Below are positions 15,089-22,780 of a stretch of DNA of 22,780 bases, piece by piece (positions within the stretch are counted from its first letter, which is position 1; each line of letters starts with the position of its first letter). The DNA comes from UBA6522 sp036231525 (GTDB taxonomy: Bacteria; Pseudomonadota; Gammaproteobacteria; Steroidobacterales; Rariloculaceae): contig JAZAGZ010000005.1 in assembly GCA_036231525.1 (NCBI GenBank), positions 1 to 22,780 of the forward strand, written 5' to 3'. Made by a program: the position numbers and the translations under genes. Under the pieces are notes generated by a model. The model saw only the letters and a list, made by a program, of their open reading frames with translations. It did not search any database and was not told where the DNA came from.

Positions 15089-15736
15089 ATGCCCCACAAT
15101 AAGCGCATCACTGGATTTATCTGCCTGGTAATTTTGGACATGTACTGTGCTATTGCGCAGACACAAGAATCAGTAGAACTGGCACCGCTCAATACAGATG
15201 CCCCAATTACCTACTTCATTGCAGAAGGCTCAACCGCTTCTTATTACCGTGAAACTGATCGCGAACTAGCGATCTGGGCCTTGCGGGCATGGGAACGAAG
15301 CGCTAATAACAAACTTCATTTTGTCCCTAGCCCTGAATCAACTGCTTTACTCCGAATCTATTGAGTCCCAGCAAACTTTGGTCAATATGGAGAGATGCGG
15401 TCTTTAGTCGTAGATAACCAACGCGGGGCTGCTGTCTTTATCCGACCGGACACTGATGCTCTAGGAGAAAATATTGGGCGACGCGCAAAAAATGATTCGC
15501 TTTTTCGAGATTCGATCATTTATCTCACATGTCTTCATGAAATCGGTCATGCGCTTGGTCTTGGTCATTCGCCAAACTACATCGATGTTATGTATTTTTT
15601 TGGATTCGGAGGGGATATCCCAGAGTTCTTCGCCCGCTACCGAAACCAGCTACGATCTAGGAATGATATCGCTGCAGTAACTGGCCTCTCAGAAGAAGAT
15701 CGCATGCGCCTGACGGCATTATATGCATCTAAATAA
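15089..15736 (+). pseudogene. Matrixin-like zinc metalloprotease gene interrupted by one in-frame TGA
   Basis: Two open segments in the same frame are separated only by TGA at 15362-15364. The first part has a signal peptide (RITGFICLVILDMYCAIA-Q) and a region ending STALLRIY. The second resumes VPANFGQYGEMRSLVVDN. The zinc motif is HEIGHALGLGH (first His codon at 15536), with a likely Met-turn at DVMYF. Read through, the product is about 215 residues, a complete small M10/metzincin-type secreted peptidase. A single change from TGG (Trp) to TGA would explain the break, and Trp fits the sequence around it. The open frame begins at GTG 15026; I chose ATG 15089 for the cleaner signal peptide, though its ribosome site is poor. 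Re-initiation at ATG 15395 (GGAGAG just upstream) would give a 113-residue catalytic part with no signal. A recent pseudogene or a sequence error is more likely than recoding. Confidence 0.75.
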
Positions 15737-15777
15737 GTCTGATGGCTATCAGTAAATTCCACCCACCTAGTCTGGGA

Positions 15778-16185
15778 TCAGTCACGCGAATCGCGTACTC
15801 GAATGACTACGTCGACTCCAGCATGCTCCGTGCCTTTAGGTAATGCCGCATTGACCTGTAACGTAATTGCATCAGGCTGCATATCCGTTAACTCGCCGCT
15901 GTCTACATTGTAAAAATGGTGGTGATGCTCAATGGTAGGATCATAATATTGCCTGGTCGGATCAACATGGACAGTTCGCAAAAGTCCGCGCTCGCAAAAC
16001 AACTTCAAAGTGTTGTAGACGGTGGCTTTAGACACCTTCGAGCCACTAGCTCGGATACGCGCAATAATCTGATCAGCCGATGCGTGCTGTGGTGAGCTTA
16101 GAATAACTTCGCCCACATCAAGCCGCTGTGTGGTGGGTAAGACACCAGAACACTCTAAACGTTGTGCGATTTCATCCCGGGTCAC
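15778..16185 (-). CDS. Fur-family transcriptional regulator (PerR/Irr-like)
   Basis: 135-residue DNA-binding metalloregulator. The winged helix covers residues 1-80 with recognition helix region KATVYNTLKLF (53-63). The dimerisation domain starts with a run of four histidines, H87-H90, then FYNVDSGEL. The C-terminal CxxC structural-zinc cysteines of Fur, Zur and typical PerR are absent: the protein ends VVIRVRDSRD. A histidine cluster and no CxxC resemble the haem/iron-responsive Irr branch, so sensing of iron, haem or peroxide is possible but not proven. The start is GTG at 16185 with AAGGG about 10 nt upstream. It lies between the convergent broken metalloprotease and the lspA end. A strong-looking promoter overlapped by inverted repeats lies just upstream and suggests autoregulation. 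Confidence 0.85.
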   Translation of the reverse strand: MTRDEIAQRLECSGVLPTTQRLDVGEVILSSPQHASADQIIARIRASGSKVSKATVYNTLKLFCERGLLRTVHVDPTRQYYDPTIEHHHHFYNVDSGELTDMQPDAITLQVNAALPKGTEHAGVDVVIRVRDSRD

Positions 16186-16213
16186 GGCTCAGCACCCTTA
16201 TAAATCAGTGACT

Positions 16214-16260
16214 TGTGGAGTATACCTCCCACACCCTGCCGTTTACAACGACCACGTCGT
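16214..16260 (-). promoter_or_regulatory. Promoter of the Fur-family gene with two inverted repeats
   Basis: On the minus strand TTGTAA (16248-16243) and TATACT (16224-16219) are 18 bp apart; the -10 matches consensus at 5 of 6 positions. Two inverted repeats overlap it. TGTGGAG (16214-16220) and CTCCCACA (16226-16233) flank the -10 with one bulged base. ACGAC-CAC-GTCGT (16248-16260) abuts the -35. Repressor sites overlapping -10 and -35 are typical of autoregulated Fur-family genes, but these are not the classic Fur box. Confidence 0.55.
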
Positions 16261-16394
16261 GTGTGGTACAAAAGACTAGTCCTTTTAGAATTTGGCAGTT
16301 CTTCAAGCTGATTTGATGGCTAACCGATATGCCATTTTTATCAGTATTTTCATTAACATACGCGCATCCCGCTTCACAAAAAAGAATTTATACC

Positions 16395-16997
16395 TTAAAC
16401 AGTTTTCTTCTTAGGGCTTTTCTTCTTAGGGCTTTTCTTCTTAGAAGTTTTTTTCTGAGAGCCCTTCTTCTTGGTCACTTTCTTCTTTGAGGGCTGCTTC
16501 CGGCTGTCTGCCGGCTGGTCGCGATACAACAGAGTATCTAGTATCAAGAGCGCTGCGCCCACGGTTATAGCGGAATCGGCAATATTAAACGCTGGGAAAT
16601 ACCATTGCTGATAGTGAACGCGAATAAAATCAATAACGTGTCCCCACAATATCCTATCAATCACATTCCCCAACGCTCCACCCATGATCAGTGTGAGCGC
16701 AGCAGCAAGCATGTGTTGTCCGCGAACTGGTAGACGGCGGAGCCAAAGGAAAATAAAGATGCTGACAGCGGACCCAAGGATGGTAAATACCCATCGCTGC
16801 CACCCAGAGGCGTCGCTTAATAAACTAAACGCTGCCCCCTCGTTGTGAAGACGCATAAAATCAAGAATTGGGAGTAAGGTTATCGAGTCAAATTCACTGA
16901 AATTTGATGTGATTAGAAACTTAGTCCACTGATCGGCAACGATTACACTGAGAGCCAGCCAAAGCCATTTACCAAGAGCAGTCCTTGGTAAATTCAT
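16395..16997 (-). CDS. lspA: Lipoprotein signal peptidase II with lysine-rich C-terminal tail
   Basis: Inner-membrane aspartic peptidase that cleaves the signal peptide of diacylglyceryl-prolipoproteins. Four membrane segments are visible (about 10-27, 64-86, 96-112, 138-157). The catalytic aspartates are D114 (GNVIDR) and D141 (FNIADSA), the same numbers as in E. coli LspA. NEGAAFSLL (52-60) is also conserved. The first ~168 residues match the family's normal length. A further 30-residue tail made of KKK-SP-type repeats is unusual and by topology would be cytoplasmic. The ATG overlaps the ileS stop as ATGA, so the two are translationally coupled. In many gammaproteobacteria fkpB and ispH follow lspA; here a 209-bp spacer and the Fur-type gene follow instead. 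Confidence 0.95.
   Translation of the reverse strand: MNLPRTALGKWLWLALSVIVADQWTKFLITSNFSEFDSITLLPILDFMRLHNEGAAFSLLSDASGWQRWVFTILGSAVSIFIFLWLRRLPVRGQHMLAAALTLIMGGALGNVIDRILWGHVIDFIRVHYQQWYFPAFNIADSAITVGAALLILDTLLYRDQPADSRKQPSKKKVTKKKGSQKKTSKKKSPKKKSPKKKTV
16403..16447. repeat. 15-bp tandem repeats in the 3' end of lspA
   Basis: The unit TTTTCTTCTTAGGGC occurs twice in perfect tandem (16403-16417, 16418-16432), followed by a third partly changed copy (16433-16447). On the minus strand each unit encodes about one KKKSP/KKKTS pentapeptide of the LspA tail, so copy-number change keeps the frame. Confidence 0.9.
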
Positions 16998-19807
16998 GCA
17001 TACACCCTAGTCTCTCCCGGTCCCTCCACGTTAGTCACACACCGACCACAAATATCAGGATACTTTTCATGATGGTCCACGTCATCTCGGCGATGCCAGC
17101 ACCGCACACACTTTACCTCTTCATTGCGTGACAGCATGAGCCAGAACGAAGCAGTGTTTGACTCTGTAGCGATAGCATTAGGGGGACACTCAGACTCAGC
17201 ATGTACCTTTGCCTCCGAAGTAATAAATACAAATCGTAATTCTTCACCTAATGCCGAAAGAACTGACTCCAACTGCGGAGGGCAGTAGAGATCGACATGA
17301 GCATCCAGAGGAGCGCCGATGTCACCTGCTATACGCAACTGCTCAAGCTCCTTTGAAACCGCATGACGAACACTCAGTATAGTTTCCCAATCGATCGTCG
17401 TTGGCCCCTCTGTATCGGGGAAAGAATGCCAAGCCGACAGAAATACAGAGTCTCCATGTTTGCCGGGAAGAGCCTGCCAGATCTCCTCTGCCGTAAAACT
17501 CAAAATCGGTGCCAACCACCGAACCATCGCCTCTGAAATGTGATACATGGCAGTCTGTGCAGAGCGGCGGGCAATACTATTAGGCGGCATCGTATAAAGG
17601 CGATCTTTGATAACGTCAAGGTAAAACCCTCCCATTTCCACAACACAAAAGTTGTGTACTTTGTGGTAAATGTGGTGAAACTCGTAACGCTCATACGCTA
17701 AAACAATCTCCTCTTGGAGAGCACAGGCATGATCAAGCACCCACTGATCCAATGAAATCATTTCCGACCGCGGCACGTTGTGCTTCTCCGGTTCAAAATC
17801 GTGCAGATTACCAATCAGAAATCTCTGCGTGTTTCTCAGTCTCCTGTACGCATCGGAAACTCTCTTTAGTATCTCATCTGAAACACTCATCTCAGCGCGA
17901 TAATCCGTGGCGGCAACCCAGAGGCGCAAGACATCTGCGCCGAGCGTTTTATATACCTTCTTTGGTTCTATAACATTGCCTAGGGACTTAGACATTTTGT
18001 GCCCCTGCTCATCCACGGTAAAACCGTGGGTAAGTACACCTCTATAGGGTGCCCGATCATGCATTGCTACTGCCGTCAGCAGACTCGACTGAAACCACCC
18101 ACGATGCTGATCAGAGCCCTCAAGATAAAGATCTGCTGGCATCGAAACTTCCTCACGCAGTTTGCCTACGATGTGGTGGCTGAATCCCGAATCAAGCCAG
18201 ACATCCATGACGTCAGTGACTTTGTCATATATGTCAGCTTCATCACCCAAAAACTCCTGAGGATCCAGTTCGAACCAAGCATCAATCCCATGCTCCTCTA
18301 CCCGATCAGCAGCTAGTAGTGCTAGGTCCACTGAGTTCGGGTGCATCTCGCCTGTTTCCTTATGTACAAAAAGTGGAATAGGTACGCCCCAGGTCCGCTG
18401 CCGCGAGATACACCAGTCAGGTCGATTATCAACCATGCCTCGAATGCGCTCTTCGCCCCACCCCGGAGTCCACTCTATACTTGGGATTATGGCCAGCGCC
18501 CTATCTCTGAGCCTGCCCTGCTCCATACCTATGAACCATTGAGGTGTCGCCCTGAAAATAACTGCGGTCTTATGCCGCCAGCAATGGGGGTAGCTATGAG
18601 TGATGGGCTCAATATGCAACAACATCCCACGCTCTTCTAATAATTCAGCGATACGCTTGTTTGCAGGTTCAATATGCTCCCCTGCAAACACCGAGGTATT
18701 CTCAAGATATTTACCGTTACCATTGACGGGGCAGTCCAGGGGCAATCCGTATTTAACTCCAAGCGCAAAATCCTCGTGGCCATGCCCTGGTGCAGTGTGT
18801 ACCGCGCCCGTGCCCGCCTCGGTCGTAACATGCTCACCCAATACGACCGGAACGACGCGATCGTAAAAAGGGTGTTGAAGCTCAACCCCTTCGAAAACTT
18901 CTCCTAAAGAAGCTCCCAACACCACCGCATCACTTAATCCATATCGCGCTCTGACACTAACTAACATGTCGTCTGCTACAAGGAGAAACTCTTTGCCTTG
19001 CCCAAGATTTGTCTCGACAAGGCTGTATTCCAATGCCGCGTTTAATGCAACAGCGCGATTACCTGGCAACGTCCATAGTGTCGTTGTCCAAATGGGTATC
19101 GATATCGGTCCATCCAGAGATGGCACACCAATCCTTGCACAAAACCCTGATGCATCGATCACCGAAAACCGCACATCAACTGCATCGGAATATTTATCCT
19201 GATACTCCACCTCAGCTTCAGCGAGAGCTGAACGACAATCGAGACACCAATGCACAGGCTTATATCCCCGATAGATCAAGCCCTGCTCCAGAAACTTCGA
19301 AAATGCCCGAAGTTGTTCTGCCTCGTAAGTCGGATCCATCGTGATATAGGGGCGATCCCAATCGCCGAGCACACCTAGTCGTTTCAGATCCGCGCGTTGA
19401 CGATGAACCTGATTAGTTGCGTACTCTCGACAGGCTCTTCGAAACTCTCGAGCACTCAGCTTATCGCCAACTTTGCCTCGCTTGCGCTCAATCTGATGTT
19501 CGATCGGTAAACCGTGACAATCCCAGCCAGGGACGTAAGGCGCATCAAACCCCGCCAAGGTGCGCGCCTTCACGATTATGTCTTTTAATACATGATTAAG
19601 CGCATGTCCAAGATGAATATCCCCATTGGCGTAGGGAGGCCCATCATGCAAAACAAATTGCGGGCGCCCTTTTGCTGCCGCACGAATCTGCCCATAGATG
19701 TTCTGCTGCTCCCAAAGCTCTAGCATCGCAGGCTCCCGTTGAGCAAGATTACCGCGCATCGGGAAATTTGTGCTCGGCAAGTTTAATGTGTTTTTATAAT
19801 CAGCCAT
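16994..19807 (-). CDS. ileS: Isoleucyl-tRNA synthetase
   Basis: Charges tRNA-Ile with isoleucine and edits mischarged valine (cytoplasm). The protein has 937 residues, essentially the E. coli length. The class I signatures are H65-L-G-H68 in PPYANGDIHLGH, and KMSKS in DEQGHKMSKSLGN. A CP1 editing domain lies between, with WTTTLWTLPGN and GTGAVHTAPGHG. The C-terminal zinc finger is present as CVRCWHRRDDV followed by CGRC, a feature of the bacterial type found in gammaproteobacteria. AAGG with very short spacing precedes the ATG. The gene starts 5 bp after the ribF stop and overlaps lspA by 4 bp, so it is an internal operon gene. Confidence 0.98.
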   Translation of the reverse strand: MADYKNTLNLPSTNFPMRGNLAQREPAMLELWEQQNIYGQIRAAAKGRPQFVLHDGPPYANGDIHLGHALNHVLKDIIVKARTLAGFDAPYVPGWDCHGLPIEHQIERKRGKVGDKLSAREFRRACREYATNQVHRQRADLKRLGVLGDWDRPYITMDPTYEAEQLRAFSKFLEQGLIYRGYKPVHWCLDCRSALAEAEVEYQDKYSDAVDVRFSVIDASGFCARIGVPSLDGPISIPIWTTTLWTLPGNRAVALNAALEYSLVETNLGQGKEFLLVADDMLVSVRARYGLSDAVVLGASLGEVFEGVELQHPFYDRVVPVVLGEHVTTEAGTGAVHTAPGHGHEDFALGVKYGLPLDCPVNGNGKYLENTSVFAGEHIEPANKRIAELLEERGMLLHIEPITHSYPHCWRHKTAVIFRATPQWFIGMEQGRLRDRALAIIPSIEWTPGWGEERIRGMVDNRPDWCISRQRTWGVPIPLFVHKETGEMHPNSVDLALLAADRVEEHGIDAWFELDPQEFLGDEADIYDKVTDVMDVWLDSGFSHHIVGKLREEVSMPADLYLEGSDQHRGWFQSSLLTAVAMHDRAPYRGVLTHGFTVDEQGHKMSKSLGNVIEPKKVYKTLGADVLRLWVAATDYRAEMSVSDEILKRVSDAYRRLRNTQRFLIGNLHDFEPEKHNVPRSEMISLDQWVLDHACALQEEIVLAYERYEFHHIYHKVHNFCVVEMGGFYLDVIKDRLYTMPPNSIARRSAQTAMYHISEAMVRWLAPILSFTAEEIWQALPGKHGDSVFLSAWHSFPDTEGPTTIDWETILSVRHAVSKELEQLRIAGDIGAPLDAHVDLYCPPQLESVLSALGEELRFVFITSEAKVHAESECPPNAIATESNTASFWLMLSRNEEVKCVRCWHRRDDVDHHEKYPDICGRCVTNVEGPGETRVYA

Positions 19808-19812
19808 CCACC

Positions 19813-20739
19813 TTAAGCCGCCAACACAGATCGTGCATCAGCCACATCCTTATGCATCTGTCTCGTCATTTTTCCTAGATCAGGGTACTTACGCTCTTCA
19901 CGCAGACGCTCAACGAAATGTACGGTGATGTACTCTCCGTATATATCTCTGTCGAAATCAAAAACAAAAACCTCTAATAGAGGTTCCACTCCACCAACTG
20001 TTGGACGCGTGCCAATGCTGGCAACCCCTTCCAACGGCCCTTCGGCCAACCCGGTAACCCGAGCTGCGAAGATACCATCCACCGGGGCTTGGCGCCGATT
20101 AAGATTTACATTTGCGGTGGGGAAACCGAGCTGTTTACCCAAACCGATGCCGCGAACCACACGCCCCGACATAGAATATTCTCGCCCCAGCATCGCACGA
20201 GCCGTCTTTAAATCACCCACCTTAAGTGCATTACGAATAGCTGTGCTACTAACTCGCTGATTCTCTCGGTATACCGCCGACACTTCTGTCACACCAAACC
20301 CACAGTTGATTCCCGCGGTCTTGAGATCATCAAGTGTCCCAAGGCGCTCCGCAGCAAAACGAAAATCATGACCAACAACAATATGCCTCGCATTAAGTCC
20401 TGCCAGTAAGATATCTTTTATGAACTCTTCTGGAGACAGATCCCGGAGACTATCAAACCGCGGACAAAAGAATTCATCAACACCAAAACCATTTAGAAGC
20501 TCGTATCGTTCTCGGAAACGTGTCAATCTGGCCGCAGGTTTGTCAGGAGAGAAGAATTCTCTCGGGATAGGCTCGAACGACAATACCAAGGTAGGCACAC
20601 CAATCTTCTTCCCCTCAACTTCAAGTTGACGCAGGATTTCCTGATGCCCAAGGTGTACTCCGTCATAAGCTCCCACAGTGACCACCCGGGGCTTCCAACT
20701 CCTTTCTTTCAAATGAGATATGTAACGGTAAAAATGCAT
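19813..20739 (-). CDS. ribF: Bifunctional riboflavin kinase / FAD synthetase
   Basis: Converts riboflavin to FMN and then FAD (cytoplasm). From the ATG at 20739 it has 308 residues, close to the ~313 of E. coli RibF. The N-terminal FAD synthetase domain (about 1-180) has GAYDGVHLGHQ, the nucleotidyltransferase HxGH motif. The usual GNFDG/GVFDG reads GAYDG here. The C-terminal flavokinase domain has GIGLGKQLGFPTANV, with the PTAN motif that binds Mg-ATP, and VFDFDRDIYGEYITVHFVERLREE. The frame is open to 20835, but those extra 32 residues overlap the murJ end and precede the conserved start MHFYRY, so 20739 is chosen although its ribosome site is poor. It is 35 bp downstream of murJ and 5 bp upstream of ileS. 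Confidence 0.96.
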   Translation of the reverse strand: MHFYRYISHLKERSWKPRVVTVGAYDGVHLGHQEILRQLEVEGKKIGVPTLVLSFEPIPREFFSPDKPAARLTRFRERYELLNGFGVDEFFCPRFDSLRDLSPEEFIKDILLAGLNARHIVVGHDFRFAAERLGTLDDLKTAGINCGFGVTEVSAVYRENQRVSSTAIRNALKVGDLKTARAMLGREYSMSGRVVRGIGLGKQLGFPTANVNLNRRQAPVDGIFAARVTGLAEGPLEGVASIGTRPTVGGVEPLLEVFVFDFDRDIYGEYITVHFVERLREERKYPDLGKMTRQMHKDVADARSVLAA

Positions 20740-20774
20740 AGTCGGGTAAGACACTTTAGGGCATAAGGTCGTGA

Positions 20775-22382
20775 TTATAGGTTCGCCATAGGTATTTTCT
20801 GAAAGCTTCTGACTCTCAAACCCAACAAAAAGCACGTACCAAAATACACACCAAGACCGATAAGCACGCAGATCACAAGTGCGCTGATGCGTTCAAAAAT
20901 GCCGAACTGTATCCAGTCTCCCAAGCGATCTAGAGCCAAGAAGATCGAGCAGGTCATAACCGCACTTGCCACAAGTACCTGCCCTATCAATCGCCTCCAC
21001 CCTGGCTGAGGGCGATAGACGTCGCTCTTCCGAAGCCCTCGGAGCAATAGAGCTGCATTGAATAACGCTGAAAGCGTTGTGGCTAGAGCAAGCCCTGCAT
21101 GAGGGGCGTAGAAACCCACTCTGACCAAACTTATTACCAATACAACATTTAGGAACATGTTCAATAACAGAGAAAAAACACCGATTCTCACAGGCGTTTT
21201 CGTATCTTGGCGAGCGAAATAACCTGGGGTGAGAACCTTGACCAGGATAAAACCCACCAAACCTAGTGCGTACGCGACAAGAGAGGCAGCAGCCATACTC
21301 ACGTCAAATGCGGTGAACTCACCTCCATGAAAAATTGTTATCAACAACGGCTCTGCTAACACAATCAACCCCAGCGCGGCAGGAAAAGCAATGAGAAGAA
21401 CCAATCTCAAAGCCCAATCGAGTGTTGCGGTGAAAGCCTCTTTTGAGGCTGTAACATGCTGCTCGGACAACGTTGGCAATATAACTGTTGCTAGGGCAAT
21501 ACCAAATACGCCCAATGGAAACTCCATTAAGCGATCAGAATAGTACAACCAACTAATACTGCCGGCCGCGAGAAATGAAGCAATCAGTGTATCGAAAAGA
21601 ATGTTGATCTGTGCAACTGAGGAACCAAAAATCACTGGTGCCATCAGTTTTAGCACTCTCCGCACCCCGACATACCCCCAGCCCCACCGCGGCAATGGCA
21701 AAAGCTGCAAACGCAGCAAAAAAGGCAACTGAAAGAGCAGTTGTACTAGACCGGCCACGAATACGCCTGCTGCAAGCCCGAGTCCCGGGTTTTCCATGTG
21801 AGGCGCAATCCATCCCGCGAAACCAATCAACACAATGTTCAGCAGTACCGGGGTGAAAGCAGGTACAGCAAAACTGCGATAAGCATTCAGGATAGCTCCT
21901 GCAAGTGCTGTTAGAGAGATAAAAAACAAATAAGGGAAAGTAAGCCGGAGCATGTCCCGGGCCAACTCGTAACGACCATCGTCATCGAGAAATCCAGGAG
22001 CAAAAATCATGATCAAGATCGGAGCAGCAACCACCCCGGCGACAGTAATAGCAAAAAGTACCAGTCCCAGCGTGCCCGCCACCCGGTCTACAAGCTCCTT
22101 AGTCTCCTCCAAACCTCGCGTTGTTCGATACTCGGAGATAATCGGCACGAAAGCTGCCGAAAAGGCGCCCTCCGCAAAAAAGCGCCTTAATAAATTGGGT
22201 ATTTTGAATGCTACGAAGAACGCGTCCATAAGCGCACCAGCACCAAACCAGCGAGAAAAACCGATATCTCTCGCGAGCCCAGTTATACGGGATAGCAATG
22301 TCATCGTACTCACGACGGAGGTGTGCCGGATCAAACTCCTGGATTCATTAATCCTCTTTTGACCCTCGTCTGATGCGGTCAT
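20775..22382 (-). CDS. murJ: Lipid II flippase MurJ
   Basis: Multi-pass inner-membrane MOP-superfamily protein that flips lipid II for peptidoglycan synthesis. From the ATG at 22382 it has 535 residues; E. coli MurJ has 511. The N-terminal signature is clear: LLSRITGLARD, FGAGALMDAFFVAFKIPNLL and RRFFAEGAFSAAFVPI, containing the arginines and aspartate of the central cavity. KVLTPGYFARQDTKTPVRIG is the conserved loop typical of MurJ TM9-10. I count about 14 hydrophobic segments. GAGGAA lies about 7 nt before ATG 22382. The in-frame GTG at 22436 would add 18 residues without a comparable ribosome site. It is first in the operon murJ-ribF-ileS-lspA and diverges from rpsT, the common gammaproteobacterial arrangement. 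Confidence 0.97.
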   Translation of the reverse strand: MTASDEGQKRINESRSLIRHTSVVSTMTLLSRITGLARDIGFSRWFGAGALMDAFFVAFKIPNLLRRFFAEGAFSAAFVPIISEYRTTRGLEETKELVDRVAGTLGLVLFAITVAGVVAAPILIMIFAPGFLDDDGRYELARDMLRLTFPYLFFISLTALAGAILNAYRSFAVPAFTPVLLNIVLIGFAGWIAPHMENPGLGLAAGVFVAGLVQLLFQLPFLLRLQLLPLPRWGWGYVGVRRVLKLMAPVIFGSSVAQINILFDTLIASFLAAGSISWLYYSDRLMEFPLGVFGIALATVILPTLSEQHVTASKEAFTATLDWALRLVLLIAFPAALGLIVLAEPLLITIFHGGEFTAFDVSMAAASLVAYALGLVGFILVKVLTPGYFARQDTKTPVRIGVFSLLLNMFLNVVLVISLVRVGFYAPHAGLALATTLSALFNAALLLRGLRKSDVYRPQPGWRRLIGQVLVASAVMTCSIFLALDRLGDWIQFGIFERISALVICVLIGLGVYFGTCFLLGLRVRSFQKIPMANL

Positions 22383-22451
22383 AACGTTCCTCGCCGGACA
22401 AGTTTCCGTATCTGCTTCAATTGCAACTACTCCCACTCAAGCTACCCCAAC

Positions 22452-22480
22452 TTGACTTGCGCCGGGGGGCTCCCAATAAT
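22452..22480 (+). promoter_or_regulatory. Candidate rpsT promoter
   Basis: TTGACT (22452-22457) and AATAAT (22475-22480) are 17 bp apart, each matching the sigma70 consensus at 5 of 6 positions. The following bases, ACCGCCC, make a GC-rich discriminator, as expected for a stringently controlled ribosomal-protein promoter. The start near 22487 gives a leader of about 57 nt before the rpsT ATG. Confidence 0.7.
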
Positions 22481-22543
22481 ACCGCCCTTTTCCGAGCCTG
22501 CCTCCAAGCTTTTTTATAACCGCGGCTCGATTAATAGGAAGTC

Positions 22544-22780
22544 ATGGCTAATATTCAGTCAGCAAAGAAGCGTGCGCGACAAAGCCTGAAGAGGCGATCA
22601 CATAACATGACACTTCGCTCGCGCCTGCGTACCGTGCTACGAAACGTTCTCGGGGCAATTGAGAAGGGTGACCGCGACGCCGCAAATGCCAGCTACAAGA
22701 TCGCGGTATCACAAATTGATAAAATGGTAACGAAAGGAATCACCGGCAAAAATCGTGCCGCCAGATACAAAAGCCGTCTG
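22544..22780 (+). CDS. rpsT: 30S ribosomal protein S20, 3' end beyond window
   Basis: 79 codons are present of about 87 expected; the gene runs off the right edge with no stop seen. The product binds 16S rRNA early in 30S assembly. It begins MANIQSAKKRARQSLKRRSH, the S20 signature, and continues with basic helices including KGITGKNRAARYKSRL near the end of the family. AGGAA lies about 6 nt before the ATG. E. coli S20 uses a UUG start in its autoregulation; this gene has a plain ATG. It diverges from murJ. Confidence 0.97.
   Translation, partial: MANIQSAKKRARQSLKRRSHNMTLRSRLRTVLRNVLGAIEKGDRDAANASYKIAVSQIDKMVTKGITGKNRAARYKSRL

Noticed and set aside
15362..15364. TGA read as selenocysteine, or as Trp through an altered genetic code
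   Set aside because: No convincing SECIS-like hairpin follows the TGA, the expected residue looks like Trp rather than Cys, and TGA is a normal stop in this window (for example the Nudix gene and ileS).
16403..16447. CRISPR-like repeat array
   Set aside because: Units are 15 bp, directly adjacent without spacers, and encode a Lys-rich tail.
20740..20835. N-terminal extension of RibF to 20835
   Set aside because: It overlaps the end of murJ, lies outside the family's normal length and has no ribosome site.
22009..22362. 117-codon open frame on the plus strand
   Set aside because: Antisense shadow of the N-terminal part of murJ, whose coding is certain.

Overview
The window looks like a chromosomal segment of a free-living, probably marine, heterotrophic gammaproteobacterium. 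The evidence is the core block rpsT / murJ-ribF-ileS-lspA, which is gammaproteobacterial in order and in protein detail: LspA places its catalytic aspartates at residues 114 and 141 as in E. coli, IleS has 937 residues, and FdxA is a 107-residue 7Fe ferredoxin. Stop-codon use fits translation table 11, with TGA ending several intact genes. I see no phage, transposon, integrase, CRISPR array, rRNA or attachment site.

Layout. 1-1697 (minus) is the 5' part of a fused enoyl-CoA hydratase/3-hydroxyacyl-CoA dehydrogenase that runs off the left edge. It diverges from fdxA (1993-2316), which is followed by a tandem 10-bp AT-rich repeat and a NUDT19-like Nudix hydrolase (2408-3193). A large outer-membrane protein with a SPOR domain and a DUF5916-type barrel (3202-5946, minus) comes next. 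It diverges from a ligJ-type 4-oxalomesaconate hydratase (6155-7177). A secreted alpha/beta hydrolase follows (7223-8419, minus), and then an overlapping pair of small unrecognised genes (8652-9267, plus). From 14747 down to 9289 everything is on the minus strand: pyrB, an RRM protein, an 87-residue protein, a soxC/mini-soxD pair, and a secreted metallo-beta-lactamase-fold protein. A tRNA-Thr(CGU) gene (14862-14934, minus) is followed by a matrixin-like zinc metalloprotease broken by one in-frame TGA (15089-15736, plus) and a Fur-family regulator (15778-16185, minus). The right third (16395-22382, minus) is the murJ-ribF-ileS-lspA operon, diverging from rpsT, which is cut by the right edge.

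How the genes work together. The right block is housekeeping: lipid II flipping, flavin cofactor synthesis, Ile-tRNA charging and lipoprotein signal-peptide removal. The left two-thirds is a mosaic of single-gene catabolic or envelope functions: fatty-acid oxidation, (acyl-)CoA or nucleotide diphosphate hydrolysis, one step of protocatechuate 4,5-cleavage, and periplasmic oxidation of reduced sulfur by a molybdoenzyme/cytochrome pair. Several of these stand without their usual pathway partners.

The best candidates for something undescribed are the overlapping 131-/79-residue gene pair at 8652-9267, the SPOR-DUF5916 fusion, the nonsense-interrupted metalloprotease, and the Fur-type gene whose promoter is embedded in inverted repeats. 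I did not find a clear new multi-gene system.
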